Shown here one piece after another: positions 19,719 through 27,540 of a stretch of DNA of 64,000 nucleotides. Every line of letters starts with the position of its first letter. Within the stretch, counting starts at the first letter, position 1. Source of the stretch: Buttiauxella agrestis ATCC 33320 (GTDB taxonomy: Bacteria > Pseudomonadota > Gammaproteobacteria > Enterobacterales > Enterobacteriaceae); assembly GCA_024169445.1 (NCBI GenBank), contig JALKFA010000001.1:2108001-2172000 (forward strand), in the 5' to 3' direction. Made by a program: the position numbers and the translations under genes. The notes under the pieces are model-generated. The model searched no databases and was not told the DNA's origin. It worked only from the letters and a program-made list of their open reading frames with translations.

Positions 19719-20255
19719 TTAGCTTAGCCCACGTTCCCGCCGTTCAATCGCACGTTCAATTCGCGTAATCGCCTGGCGGCAGCGTTGCAGGCGACCTTCA
19801 AGAGCCGCGATTTCTTTCTGGATCTTTTGTTGCCCAACGAGCGTCGTTTGAATCGCAAGTTGGCTGTCACGATCGCTAATCATCGTTTGCAGACGGCGTT
19901 CATAATCCTGATGAGTGGAGAGTTTCTCATACAGGTTTTCAACCACTGGCGGTTGGGGATCGTTTTTGCGCATCTGCAACGTCGCCAGTTCACGCTGCAA
20001 AGCGGCAATTTGCGCCACCAGTTTTTCGGCAAGATACGCCACTTGATCTGCTTTTCCGACTTTCACACTAAGCTGTAATTGTGCGAGATTAGCCTGAACT
20101 TCGCTCAGATAATCTTTAAGTTGTGTGCTGTGAGTGGAAAATAAATTACGATCGAAGCGGGCCTGAGAGGCGCGTTGCAACGAAATGGGCGCAATGGCTT
20201 GGGCGAGATCCGCGACGCGAACATCCAGGGCTTGTAACAGCGAAGCGGTTTTCAC
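19719..20255 (-). CDS. priC: Primosomal replication protein N'' PriC
   Basis: 178 aa (175 in E. coli), basic and helical. FDRNLFSTHSTQLKDYLSEV and the C-terminal RCRQAITRIERAIERRERGL are conserved in the family. PriC restarts stalled replication forks by binding SSB and loading DnaB, in a route parallel to PriA/PriB. It is divergent from ybaN with 44 bp between start codons. Confidence 0.93.
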   Translation of the reverse strand: MKTASLLQALDVRVADLAQAIAPISLQRASQARFDRNLFSTHSTQLKDYLSEVQANLAQLQLSVKVGKADQVAYLAEKLVAQIAALQRELATLQMRKNDPQPPVVENLYEKLSTHQDYERRLQTMISDRDSQLAIQTTLVGQQKIQKEIAALEGRLQRCRQAITRIERAIERRERGLS

Positions 20256-20299
20256 AAAATGGCTCTCCAGTGTTGCAGGTGTTTAAATTTAAGGAATGA

Positions 20300-20677
20300 A
20301 TGAAACGGACCATTTTAATCATCATCGGTTGGCTGGCGGTAGTCCTTGCGACGCTGGGTGTGGTGTTGCCTTTGCTGCCTACCACCCCATTTTTACTGCT
20401 GGCGGCCTGGTGCTTCGCCCGTTCTTCGCCGCGCTTTCATCACTGGCTGCTGTATCGTTCGTGGTTTGGTAGTTACATTCGTCACTGGCAAGAACATCGT
20501 GCGCTACCACCGGGAGCGAAACCCAGAGCATTGATTTTTATTGTTATCACCTTTGCTGTCTCCCTTTATCTGGTCAACATTCTTTGGGTCAGACTACTCT
20601 TACTGATGATGATGTGCGCACTGCTGTTCTTTATGTGGCGCATGCCGGTCATTGACGAAAAGCAACAAAAGCCATAA
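20300..20677 (+). CDS. ybaN: YbaN family inner-membrane protein (DUF454)
   Basis: 125 aa with hydrophobic segments at about 4-35 and two near 78-115. The conserved block is LGVVLPLLPTTPFLLLAAWC, then FARSSPRFHHWLL. Function is unknown; homologues sit in the inner membrane. Same position as in E. coli, between priC and apt. Confidence 0.92.
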   Translation: MKRTILIIIGWLAVVLATLGVVLPLLPTTPFLLLAAWCFARSSPRFHHWLLYRSWFGSYIRHWQEHRALPPGAKPRALIFIVITFAVSLYLVNILWVRLLLLMMMCALLFFMWRMPVIDEKQQKP

Positions 20678-20803
20678 TCCGCATTTGCAGTGGTTGCAAT
20701 TGTTGATGCCAGCCAGTAAATTCGACCGTTTTCGAGCACGGTATGACTGTTTAATAAGTAGTCTCGTGCTTTGTTAGAACCATGTTTTTAGCAGGCATTA
20801 ATT

Positions 20804-21355
20804 ATGACCGCGACTGCGCAGCAGCTTGAATATCTGAAAAACAGCATCAAAAGCATTCCAGACTACCCAAAGCCTGGGATCTTATTCCGTGACGTTACCA
20901 GCTTGCTTGAAGATCCGAAAGCCTACGCCACCAGCATTGAACTCTTAGTTTCACGCTTTAAAGATGCCGGTATCACCAAAGTGGTGGGCACTGAAGCGCG
21001 TGGTTTTCTGTTCGGCGCACCGGTTGCGCTGGAATTAGGCGTGGGTTTTGTGCCAGTACGCAAGCCAGGTAAACTGCCGCGTGAAACCATCGCTGAAAAC
21101 TACGAACTGGAATACGGCACCGATCAACTTGAAATCCACGTTGATGCGATCCAGCCTGGTGACAAAGTTCTGGTGGTTGACGATCTGCTGGCAACCGGTG
21201 GCACCATTGAAGCGACCGTTAAGCTGATCCGTCGTCTGGGTGGTGAAGTGACCGACGCTGCGTTTATCATCAATCTGTTTGATATTGGTGGTGAGCAACG
21301 TCTGGAAAAAATGGGCGTGAAAAGCTACAGCCTCGTACTGTTCCCTGGCCACTGA
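20804..21355 (+). CDS. apt: Adenine phosphoribosyltransferase
   Basis: 183 aa, E. coli length. The PRPP-binding motif is [20 protein letters not shown] (about residues 123-142) and the adenine hood and flexible loop are in [11 protein letters not shown]. It makes AMP from adenine and PRPP in purine salvage. In E. coli it is followed directly by dnaX; here a long ERIC-like element separates them. Confidence 0.97.
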   Translation: MTATAQQLEYLKNSIKSIPDYPKPGILFRDVTSLLEDPKAYATSIELLVSRFKDAGITKVVGTEARGFLFGAPVALELGVGFVPVRKPGKLPRETIAENYELEYGTDQLEIHVDAIQPGDKVLVVDDLLATGGTIEATVKLIRRLGGEVTDAAFIINLFDIGGEQRLEKMGVKSYSLVLFPGH

Positions 21356-21378
21356 GTCCTGCCTCCGTATTCCCCAAA

Positions 21379-21576
21379 TTATACCCGTTAGCATTCGAGT
21401 TGCAGGTAGGCGGTAAGGACGAGACAAATTCGTCGGGAACGAATTTGACCAGCCGAAGGCTGGCCTCCGGTGAGAGACAGGAGTCTCTCATTAATCCCAT
21501 GGAGCTTACTTGAGTAAGTGACTGGGATGAGCGTATGCAGCCAACACCCCTGCAGCTTGAAGGAGGATGGGTATAG
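21379..21576. repeat. Long ERIC-like element (about 197 bp) between apt and dnaX
   Basis: The ends are inverted relatives: TATACCCG...CGAGTTGCAG on the left and CTGCAGCTTG...GGGTATA on the right. The core GGAGCTTACTTGAGTAAGTG followed by ACTGGGATGAGCG is the ERIC/IRU centre. It is longer than the standard 127 bp because extra hairpins are nested in the left half: AAATTCGT/ACGAATTT, CCAGCC/GGCTGG and GAGAGAC/GTCTCTC. Confidence 0.8.
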
Positions 21577-21577
21577 A

Positions 21578-21600
21578 AGCCTCGCCCGATGGGTGAGGCT
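21578..21600 (+). terminator. Stem-loop upstream of dnaX
   Basis: AGCCTCGCCC (21578-21587), loop GAT, GGGTGAGGCT (21591-21600), followed by only a short T stretch. It could end apt transcription or be a structural remnant next to the ERIC element. Confidence 0.5.
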
Positions 21601-21652
21601 TATGTTAGCATTACCCCCTGAATTCACACCCGCGATGTAGAGCCTATCTCGA

Positions 21653-23566
21653 ATGAGCTACCAGGTCTTAGCCCGCAAATGGCGGCCACAAACTTTTGCT
21701 GATGTTGTCGGCCAGCAACACGTGTTGACTGCGCTGGCTAATGGCTTATCCATGGGCCGAATCCACCACGCCTATCTCTTTTCAGGGACGCGCGGCGTGG
21801 GGAAAACGTCCATCGCTCGCTTGCTGGCGAAAGGGTTAAATTGTGAAACAGGCATTACCGCCACGCCTTGTGGTGTTTGCGATAACTGCCGCGAAATTGA
21901 GCAGGGGCGCTTTGTTGATCTCATTGAGATTGACGCCGCCTCGCGTACCAAAGTCGAAGACACCCGTGACTTGCTGGACAACGTTCAGTACGCACCGGCG
22001 CGTGGCCGCTTCAAAGTCTATTTAATCGATGAAGTCCACATGCTCTCTCGCCACAGCTTCAACGCCCTGTTGAAGACGCTGGAAGAGCCACCTTCGCATG
22101 TCAAATTCTTGCTGGCGACCACCGATCCACAAAAACTGCCGGTCACTATTCTTTCTCGCTGCCTGCAATTCCACCTGAAAGCGCTGGATGTCGAACAAAT
22201 CCGCCATCAGCTGGAATACATTCTTGGCGAAGAAAAAGTCCCCAGCGAAACTCGCGCTTTGCAACTGTTGGCCCGTGCCGCAGATGGCAGCCTGCGTGAT
22301 GCGCTAAGTCTTACCGACCAGGCAATTGCCAGCGGCGATGGGCAAGTGACCACTGCGGCTGTTAGCACCATGCTCGGCACGCTGGACGACGACCAGGCGC
22401 TGGCGCTGATAGAAGCGATGGTGCAGGCAGATGGCGAGCGCGTGATGAGCTTGCTTAACGATGCCGCAAGTCGCGGAATTGAGTGGGAAGCGTTGCTGGT
22501 GGAAATGCTCGGCTTGCTGCACCGTGTGGCGATGGTGCAATTGTCTCCTGCCGCATTGGGCAGCGACATGGCGGCCATCGAACAGCGTATGCGTGAGCTG
22601 GCGCGCGTGGTGCCGCCTGCTGAAGTACAACTTTATTACCAAACCTTGCTGATTGGTCGCAAAGAGCTTTCCTGGGCTCCCGACCGCCGCATGGGTATTG
22701 AGATGACACTGCTGCGCGCGCTGGCATTCCATCCGAGAAAACCTTTACCGGAACCAGAACAACCGCGTCAGGCTCCGAGTATTCCGGTCATCAACCCGGT
22801 TCCGGTTCGGCAACAAGCGTCACCTCCGCCACGGCAAAATGAAACCCCGTTGCCGGACACCACAAGCCAGGTGCTGCAAGCGCGAACACAGTTAATGCGC
22901 CAGCAGGGAGCCAACAAAGCAAAAAAGAGTGAGCCGGCAGCGCCAAATCAAGCGCGGCCGGCAAAGAGTACTGCCCTGGAACGTCTGGCATCAGTCACCG
23001 ATCGTATCCAGTCCCGGCCCGCTGCGGTAACCGAAGAGAAAGTCGAGAAGCCGGAGGCGTATCGCTGGAAGTCGCAGAACGTTTCTGAGGTTGTCGAAGA
23101 GCCGGTTGCCACGCCAAAAGCATTAAAGCGCGCGATGGAGCATGAGAAAACACCAGAGCTCGCATTGAAGCTGGCGCAGGAAGCCATTGAACGTGACAGT
23201 TGGGCGGCGGAAATTAGCCAACTGGTGCTACCAAAACTGGTGCAACAATTGGCGCTAAACGCCTGGAAAGAGCAGGATGGCAGCCGCGTTTGTTTGCACT
23301 TGCGCCCTGCATTACGCCATTTGAACTCACCGTCGGCACAGCAAACACTGTCTGACGCAATGAGTACTTTTAGCGGCGAAACTGTTGAGCTGACTATTAT
23401 TGAAGATGATAATCTTGCACAACGCACCCCGCTGGAGTGGCGCCAGGCTATCTACGAAGAGAAGCTGGCACAAGCGCGGGAATCTATGACTACTGACAAC
23501 AATATCCAAACGCTGCGTCGTTTTTTTGATGCAGAACTGGATGAAGACAGTATTCGACCTATTTGA
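21653..23566 (+). CDS. dnaX: DNA polymerase III tau subunit (and gamma by frameshift)
   Basis: 637 aa (643 in E. coli). Domain I has the Walker A GTRGVGKT (45-52), zinc ligands Cys64, Cys73, Cys76 and Cys79, and the Walker B region VYLIDEVHML. Domains II-III form the clamp-loader collar. The low-complexity linker from about 365 and domains IV-V (DnaB and alpha binding) follow. The start codon is ATG at 21653. Tau dimerises the replicase and loads the clamp. The gene carries the programmed -1 signal described separately, so the gamma form of about 426 aa is expected too. Confidence 0.97.
   Translation: MSYQVLARKWRPQTFADVVGQQHVLTALANGLSMGRIHHAYLFSGTRGVGKTSIARLLAKGLNCETGITATPCGVCDNCREIEQGRFVDLIEIDAASRTKVEDTRDLLDNVQYAPARGRFKVYLIDEVHMLSRHSFNALLKTLEEPPSHVKFLLATTDPQKLPVTILSRCLQFHLKALDVEQIRHQLEYILGEEKVPSETRALQLLARAADGSLRDALSLTDQAIASGDGQVTTAAVSTMLGTLDDDQALALIEAMVQADGERVMSLLNDAASRGIEWEALLVEMLGLLHRVAMVQLSPAALGSDMAAIEQRMRELARVVPPAEVQLYYQTLLIGRKELSWAPDRRMGIEMTLLRALAFHPRKPLPEPEQPRQAPSIPVINPVPVRQQASPPPRQNETPLPDTTSQVLQARTQLMRQQGANKAKKSEPAAPNQARPAKSTALERLASVTDRIQSRPAAVTEEKVEKPEAYRWKSQNVSEVVEEPVATPKALKRAMEHEKTPELALKLAQEAIERDSWAAEISQLVLPKLVQQLALNAWKEQDGSRVCLHLRPALRHLNSPSAQQTLSDAMSTFSGETVELTIIEDDNLAQRTPLEWRQAIYEEKLAQARESMTTDNNIQTLRRFFDAELDEDSIRPI
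22905..22962 (+). other. dnaX: dnaX programmed -1 frameshift signal (gamma subunit)
   Basis: All three E. coli-type elements are present: an internal Shine-Dalgarno-like AGGGAG (22905-22910), the slippery A AAA AAG (22921-22927), and a downstream stem with GCCGGC-A-GCGC (22933-22943) pairing with GCGC-G-GCCGGC (22952-22962). After slipping, the next codons are GAG then TGA at 22930-22932, giving gamma of 426 aa. Confidence 0.95.
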
Positions 23567-23603
23567 CAGACTGGTCATGCCGGTTTGTTGTAAACCCTGA
23601 TAG

Positions 23604-23630
23604 CCGTTAATCGTTACGTACGATTAACGG
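23604..23630. other. Perfect hairpin between dnaX and ybaB
   Basis: CCGTTAATCGT (23604-23614), loop TACGT, ACGATTAACGG (23620-23630). There is no T-run, so it looks more like an mRNA processing or attenuating structure than a full terminator. Confidence 0.5.
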
Positions 23631-23652
23631 CCCGAGCAAAAGAGAGAAGACT

Positions 23653-23982
23653 ATGTTTGGAAAAGGCGGTCTGGGCAACATCATGAAGCAAGCCCAGCAG
23701 ATGCAGGAAAAAATGGCCCAGGTTCAGGAAGAAATCGCCCAAATGGAAGTCACTGGCGAATCTGGCGCGGGTCTGGTGAAAGTGACCATCAACGGTGCTC
23801 ACAACTGCCGTCGCGTGGAAATTGATCCAAGCCTGATGGAAGATGACAAAGAAATGGTTGAAGACCTGGTTGCTGCAGCCTTCAACGATGCCGCACGTCG
23901 TATTGGCGAAGCGCAGAAAGAGAAAATGGCGGGTGTTTCCAGCGGGATGCAGTTGCCACCAGGCTTCAAAATGCCATTCTGA
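23653..23982 (+). CDS. ybaB: YbaB/EbfC nucleoid-associated protein
   Basis: 109 aa. It starts [20 protein letters not shown] and has the usual helix-strand-helix EbfC core, with [20 protein letters not shown] in the middle. It dimerises as a tweezer shape and binds DNA with modest sequence preference. In most enterobacteria recR follows within a few bases and is co-transcribed. Here 2.8 kb of other genes separates them. Confidence 0.95.
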   Translation: MFGKGGLGNIMKQAQQMQEKMAQVQEEIAQMEVTGESGAGLVKVTINGAHNCRRVEIDPSLMEDDKEMVEDLVAAAFNDAARRIGEAQKEKMAGVSSGMQLPPGFKMPF

Positions 23983-23990
23983 TCAGTTTG

Positions 23991-24071
23991 GCGGATGACG
24001 CATGCGCTTATCCGCCCTACGATTGACACTGTTTGTCTTTTGTAGGTCGGGTAAGCGCAGCGTCACCCGAC
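23991..24071. repeat. BIME: pair of inverted REP sequences at the ybaB 3' end
   Basis: GCGGATGACGCATGCGCTTA followed by TCCGCCCTAC (23991-24020), and TGTAGGTCGGGTAAGCGCAG followed by CGTCACCCGAC (24041-24071). This marks the left edge of the segment that splits ybaB from recR. Confidence 0.85.
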
Positions 24072-24080
24072 ATGACATTC

Positions 24081-24986
24081 TCACTCTTCCTCGAACGCCG
24101 CATAACTCTCCACCAGAAAATCAATCAATGCCCTGACCGCCGGTAACTGACCGCGCCGTGAAGGAAACACCAAATGTATCACCTCCCGTCTTGCCCGCCA
24201 GTCCGGTAACAAATGCACCAAAGTTCCCTCTGCGATTTGCTTGTGAATCATCAACATCGGCAACTGAACAATTCCCACACCCGCCAGCGCGGCGGCGCGT
24301 AACGCAATCATATCGGTGGTCACAAAACGCGGAGTATGGTGCAGCGTCACTTCCTGATTATCCGGGCCAAACAGACACCAGCGGTAAACCTGCTGTGGTT
24401 TGGATAACGCCAGGCTCGGCCAGTGTTGAAGATCGGCCGGCGACTTCGGCTGGGAAAAACGCGCGACTAACTCAGGGCTGGCAACCAGGCACATGCCGCG
24501 ATCCGCCAGTTTACGCATCACCAGATCGCTGTCATCCAGCGGCAACGGGCGCACCCGCACCGCTAAATCGACATTCTCATTCAGCACATCAACCTGGCGA
24601 TTAGTCTCCTCAAGCTGCACCGTTACCTGCGGATACAGCGTCATAAATCGCGCCAGCATGTCGCCGATATGCACATGCAGCAAAGCAACCGGGCAGGTCA
24701 GGCGGATCAGCCCGCGCGGCTCGGCACGCAGTGTGTTGATGGCTTCCTGTGCCGCTTCGGCTTCAATAATCATCGCTTTGCAATGGCGATAAAAAATCTG
24801 CCCGGCTTCGGTCACCGTGAAACTGCGCGTTGAACGCTGAATCAGGCGGGTTTCCAGGCTTTCTTCCAGCAAAGCAATACGCCGACTCAGGCGCGATTTG
24901 GGAATACCGATAACGCGGCTCGCCGGAGAAAAACCGCCGTTATCCACCACTTGCACGAAGTACCACAGATCGTTGAGGTCCTGCAT
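24081..24986 (-). CDS. LysR-family transcriptional regulator
   Basis: 301 aa. N-terminal LysR helix-turn-helix (LNDLWYFVQVVDNGGFSPAS, then IPKSRLSRRIALLEE) and a periplasmic-binding-like effector domain from about residue 90. It is the CrgA/YafC-type subgroup. It is divergent from the pirin gene with 110 bp between the starts, the standard arrangement for a LysR regulator controlling the adjacent operon. It probably senses an aromatic or electrophilic compound (inference). Confidence 0.9.
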   Translation of the reverse strand: MQDLNDLWYFVQVVDNGGFSPASRVIGIPKSRLSRRIALLEESLETRLIQRSTRSFTVTEAGQIFYRHCKAMIIEAEAAQEAINTLRAEPRGLIRLTCPVALLHVHIGDMLARFMTLYPQVTVQLEETNRQVDVLNENVDLAVRVRPLPLDDSDLVMRKLADRGMCLVASPELVARFSQPKSPADLQHWPSLALSKPQQVYRWCLFGPDNQEVTLHHTPRFVTTDMIALRAAALAGVGIVQLPMLMIHKQIAEGTLVHLLPDWRARREVIHLVFPSRRGQLPAVRALIDFLVESYAAFEEE

Positions 24987-25096
24987 GGCTATTGTCCTGT
25001 ATATGGAACACTGAGTTCATTTTCAGAGTCTACCGCGGCTTTCGTCTTATGAGTAAGCTTTATCTCAACAGAAATCGACACTCAATGGAGATAACG

Positions 25097-25963
25097 ATGA
25101 AATCAATTCTTGGCGTTTATTCAGCACCGGCGTCCCACTGGGTGGGCGATGGCTTCCCGGTTCGCTCACTGTTTTCTTACTCAAAATTCGAAAAACAGCT
25201 CAGCCCATTCCTGCTGTTGGATTACGCAGGTCCGGCAGACTTTAAACCGAGCAATAAAGGGCAACGCGGTGTAGACGTCCACCCGCATCGCGGTTTTGAA
25301 ACCGTCACCATCGTTTACAAAGGCGAAGTGGCACACCGCGACTCCACCGGCAGCGGCGGGGTAATTGGCCCAGGCGACGTGCAGTGGATGACCGCCGGTA
25401 GCGGCATTCTGCATGAAGAGTTTCACTCGCCGGCATTCAGCGAGCAGGGCGGTACGCTGGAAATGGTTCAGCTGTGGGTCAATTTGCCAGCCAAAGACAA
25501 ATCAACGCCACCGAACTACCAGTCGATTACCGATGCGGACATTCCGGTGGTGACATTGCCGGATAACGCCGGCCAGGTGCGGGTTATCGCGGGTGAAATG
25601 GATGGTGCAAAAGGCCCGGCACACACCTTTTCACCATTGCGTGTGCTGGATATGCGGCTCAATGCGCACAGCACCACCCAACTGACGCTGCCTGATGGCT
25701 GGAACACCGCACTGGTGGTGCTTAAAGGCACCGTGCAGGTCAATGGTCAGGAAGTGGCACGTGAAGCGCAACTGGTGGTGCTGGACGCGAAAGGCGAAAC
25801 CGTCACCCTGGAAGCCAATAACGACGCCGTCGTGTTGATGTTGAGCGGTGAGCCACTAAACGAGCCAGTGGTCGGTTACGGGCCGTTTGTGATGAACACC
25901 CGCGAGGAAATCAAAGAGGCCATTGACGATTTTAATCAGGGCAAATTTGGTCAGAAAGTTTAA
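25097..25963 (+). CDS. Pirin family protein (bicupin, possible quercetinase)
   Basis: 288 aa. The N-terminal cupin carries the metal site His62 and His64 (VDVHPHRGFET), His106 and Glu108 (GILHEEF). The C-terminal cupin lacks these. Some bacterial pirins, such as E. coli YhhW, have quercetin 2,3-dioxygenase activity; others are redox sensors. The ATG at 25097 is chosen because GGAG precedes it by 6 bases; an in-frame ATG at 24992 would add 35 residues without family similarity and would begin inside the LysR promoter region. Followed by an isochorismatase-like gene. Confidence 0.9.
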   Translation: MKSILGVYSAPASHWVGDGFPVRSLFSYSKFEKQLSPFLLLDYAGPADFKPSNKGQRGVDVHPHRGFETVTIVYKGEVAHRDSTGSGGVIGPGDVQWMTAGSGILHEEFHSPAFSEQGGTLEMVQLWVNLPAKDKSTPPNYQSITDADIPVVTLPDNAGQVRVIAGEMDGAKGPAHTFSPLRVLDMRLNAHSTTQLTLPDGWNTALVVLKGTVQVNGQEVAREAQLVVLDAKGETVTLEANNDAVVLMLSGEPLNEPVVGYGPFVMNTREEIKEAIDDFNQGKFGQKV

Positions 25964-26037
25964 CAAACTCAAACGGCTATCGTTCCGGTAGCCGTTAATT
26001 TTCAGCAGCTTATTCAGATAGCAAAGAGGATATAAAC

Positions 26038-26715
26038 ATGGCACCTGCAAATTTTAACGGACAAATCCCGACCATCGATGCCAACGACGCGGTCATGCTG
26101 CTCATCGACCACCAGAGCGGTTTGTTCCAGTTGGTCCACGATATGCCAATGCCGACTTTACGCACTCACGCCACGGTGCTGGCCAAAGTTGCGACGCTGG
26201 CGAATATTCCGGTCATCACCACCGCTTCCGTACCACAAGGCCCGAACGGCCCGCTGATTCCTGAGATTCACCAGTACGCTCCCCATGCGCAATATGTGCC
26301 GCGTAAAGGCGAAATCAACGCCTGGGACAACCCGGATTTCGTCGCCGCTGTTAAAGCGACAGGTCGCAAAACTCTGATTATTGCCGGTACCGTGACCAGC
26401 GTGTGCATGGCGTTCCCGGCCATCAGTGCGGTGGCGGAAGGTTTCAAAGTCTTTGCGGTGATTGATGCTTCAGGCACTTATTCCAAAATGGCGCAGGAAG
26501 TGACTTTGGCGCGAGTGGTTCAGGCTGGAGTGGTGCCGATGGATACCGCAGCGGTTGTTGCTGAAATCCAGCATACCTGGAATCGCGACGATGCGATGGA
26601 CTGGGCAAATCTGTGGGGCGGCGTATTCATTGAGTACGGCTTGCTGATGGAAAGCTACCAGAAAGCGCAAGATGTGGTGAGTAATCAAGAGCAACTCGAC
26701 TCCCAGCGCGCTTAA
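26038..26715 (+). CDS. Isochorismatase-like hydrolase of the YcaC group
   Basis: 225 aa. The putative catalytic triad is Asp24 (LLIDHQSGL), Arg89 or Lys90 ([13 protein letters not shown]) and Cys123 ([12 protein letters not shown]). [19 protein letters not shown] and [14 protein letters not shown] are typical of YcaC, an octameric hydrolase of unknown substrate. It sits 74 bp after the pirin gene and very likely in the same operon. The pairing of pirin with a cysteine hydrolase suggests turnover of an aromatic or heterocyclic compound, but nothing in the sequence names it. Confidence 0.88.
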   Translation: MAPANFNGQIPTIDANDAVMLLIDHQSGLFQLVHDMPMPTLRTHATVLAKVATLANIPVITTASVPQGPNGPLIPEIHQYAPHAQYVPRKGEINAWDNPDFVAAVKATGRKTLIIAGTVTSVCMAFPAISAVAEGFKVFAVIDASGTYSKMAQEVTLARVVQAGVVPMDTAAVVAEIQHTWNRDDAMDWANLWGGVFIEYGLLMESYQKAQDVVSNQEQLDSQRA

Positions 26716-26720
26716 TATAT

Positions 26721-26762
26721 TTCCCCCTTTGCGAGACATCGCGCAGGGGGAATATCTTTTTC
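26721..26762 (+). terminator. Intrinsic terminator of the pirin/hydrolase operon
   Basis: TTCCCCC (26721-26727) pairs with GGGGGAA (26746-26752) around an inner GCG/CGC hairpin, followed by TATCTTTTTC. It separates the inserted operon from recR. Confidence 0.75.
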
Positions 26763-26823
26763 TATCCCCTTGCTCCGGGCTAATGTTAGGCTATGTCCCA
26801 CTCTTTTTTCAGAAGTCTGAGCG

Positions 26824-27429
26824 ATGCAAACCAGTCCTTTACTTACTGCCCTTATGGAATCCCTGCGCTGCCTGCCAGGTGTTGGCCCGAAGTCTGCCCA
26901 ACGTATGGCGTTTGCGCTACTGCAACGTGACCGCAGTGGTGGGATGCGTCTGGCTCAAGCATTAACGCGCGCAATGTCCGAAATTGGGCACTGTGCGGAT
27001 TGCCGTACCTTTACCGAACAAGAAATCTGCGCCATTTGCGCCAACCCACGCCGCCAGGAAAATGGCCAGATTTGCGTGGTGGAAACCCCGGCGGATATTC
27101 ACGCTATTGAAGCGACCGGCCAGTTTTCCGGGCGCTATTTTGTGCTGATGGGGCATCTGTCCCCGCTCGACGGTATCGGCCCGCAAGACATCGGCCTCGA
27201 CAGGCTGGAACAGCGCCTTGAGCGCGAGACTATCAAAGAACTGATCCTCGCGACCAACCCAACGGTTGAAGGTGAAGCCACTGCAAACTACATTGCTGAA
27301 TTGTGTGGGCAATATGGTGTTGATGCCAGCCGAATCGCGCATGGGGTGCCGGTTGGTGGCGAGCTGGAAATGGTCGATGGCACCACGCTTTCGCATTCTT
27401 TAGCGGGCCGCCACAAGATTGTTTTTTAA
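26824..27429 (+). CDS. recR: Recombination mediator RecR
   Basis: 201 aa, E. coli length. N-terminal helix-hairpin-helix ([19 protein letters not shown]), a Cys4 zinc finger (Cys57, Cys60, Cys69, Cys72), a Toprim domain ([19 protein letters not shown]) and a C-terminal Walker-like region. RecFOR loads RecA on SSB-coated gaps. It is normally co-transcribed with dnaX-ybaB; here it must use its own promoter in the 108 bp after the terminator. Confidence 0.97.
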   Translation: MQTSPLLTALMESLRCLPGVGPKSAQRMAFALLQRDRSGGMRLAQALTRAMSEIGHCADCRTFTEQEICAICANPRRQENGQICVVETPADIHAIEATGQFSGRYFVLMGHLSPLDGIGPQDIGLDRLEQRLERETIKELILATNPTVEGEATANYIAELCGQYGVDASRIAHGVPVGGELEMVDGTTLSHSLAGRHKIVF

Positions 27430-27459
27430 TCACTTGTGGGGAGTTTATTAGGCTCCCCG

Positions 27460-27488
27460 CTTGAAAACCTCCGTTTCTATCCTCATAT
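27460..27488 (+). promoter_or_regulatory. Sigma-32 heat-shock promoter of htpG
   Basis: CTTGAAA (27460-27466), 14-bp spacer, CCTCATAT (27481-27488). The consensus is CTTGAAA-N11-16-CCCCATNT, so the -35 is perfect and the -10 has one mismatch. It is 53 bp before the htpG start. Confidence 0.88.
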
Positions 27489-27540
27489 CACCCTCAACGT
27501 TTTCATCACCCCTATGTATTTTGTTGAGGTATCAATGACC

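Noticed and set aside
27438-27459. GGGGAG...CTCCCC hairpin as a recR terminator
   Set aside because: There is no T-run, and it directly touches the sigma-32 -35 element. Possible but not supported enough to list.
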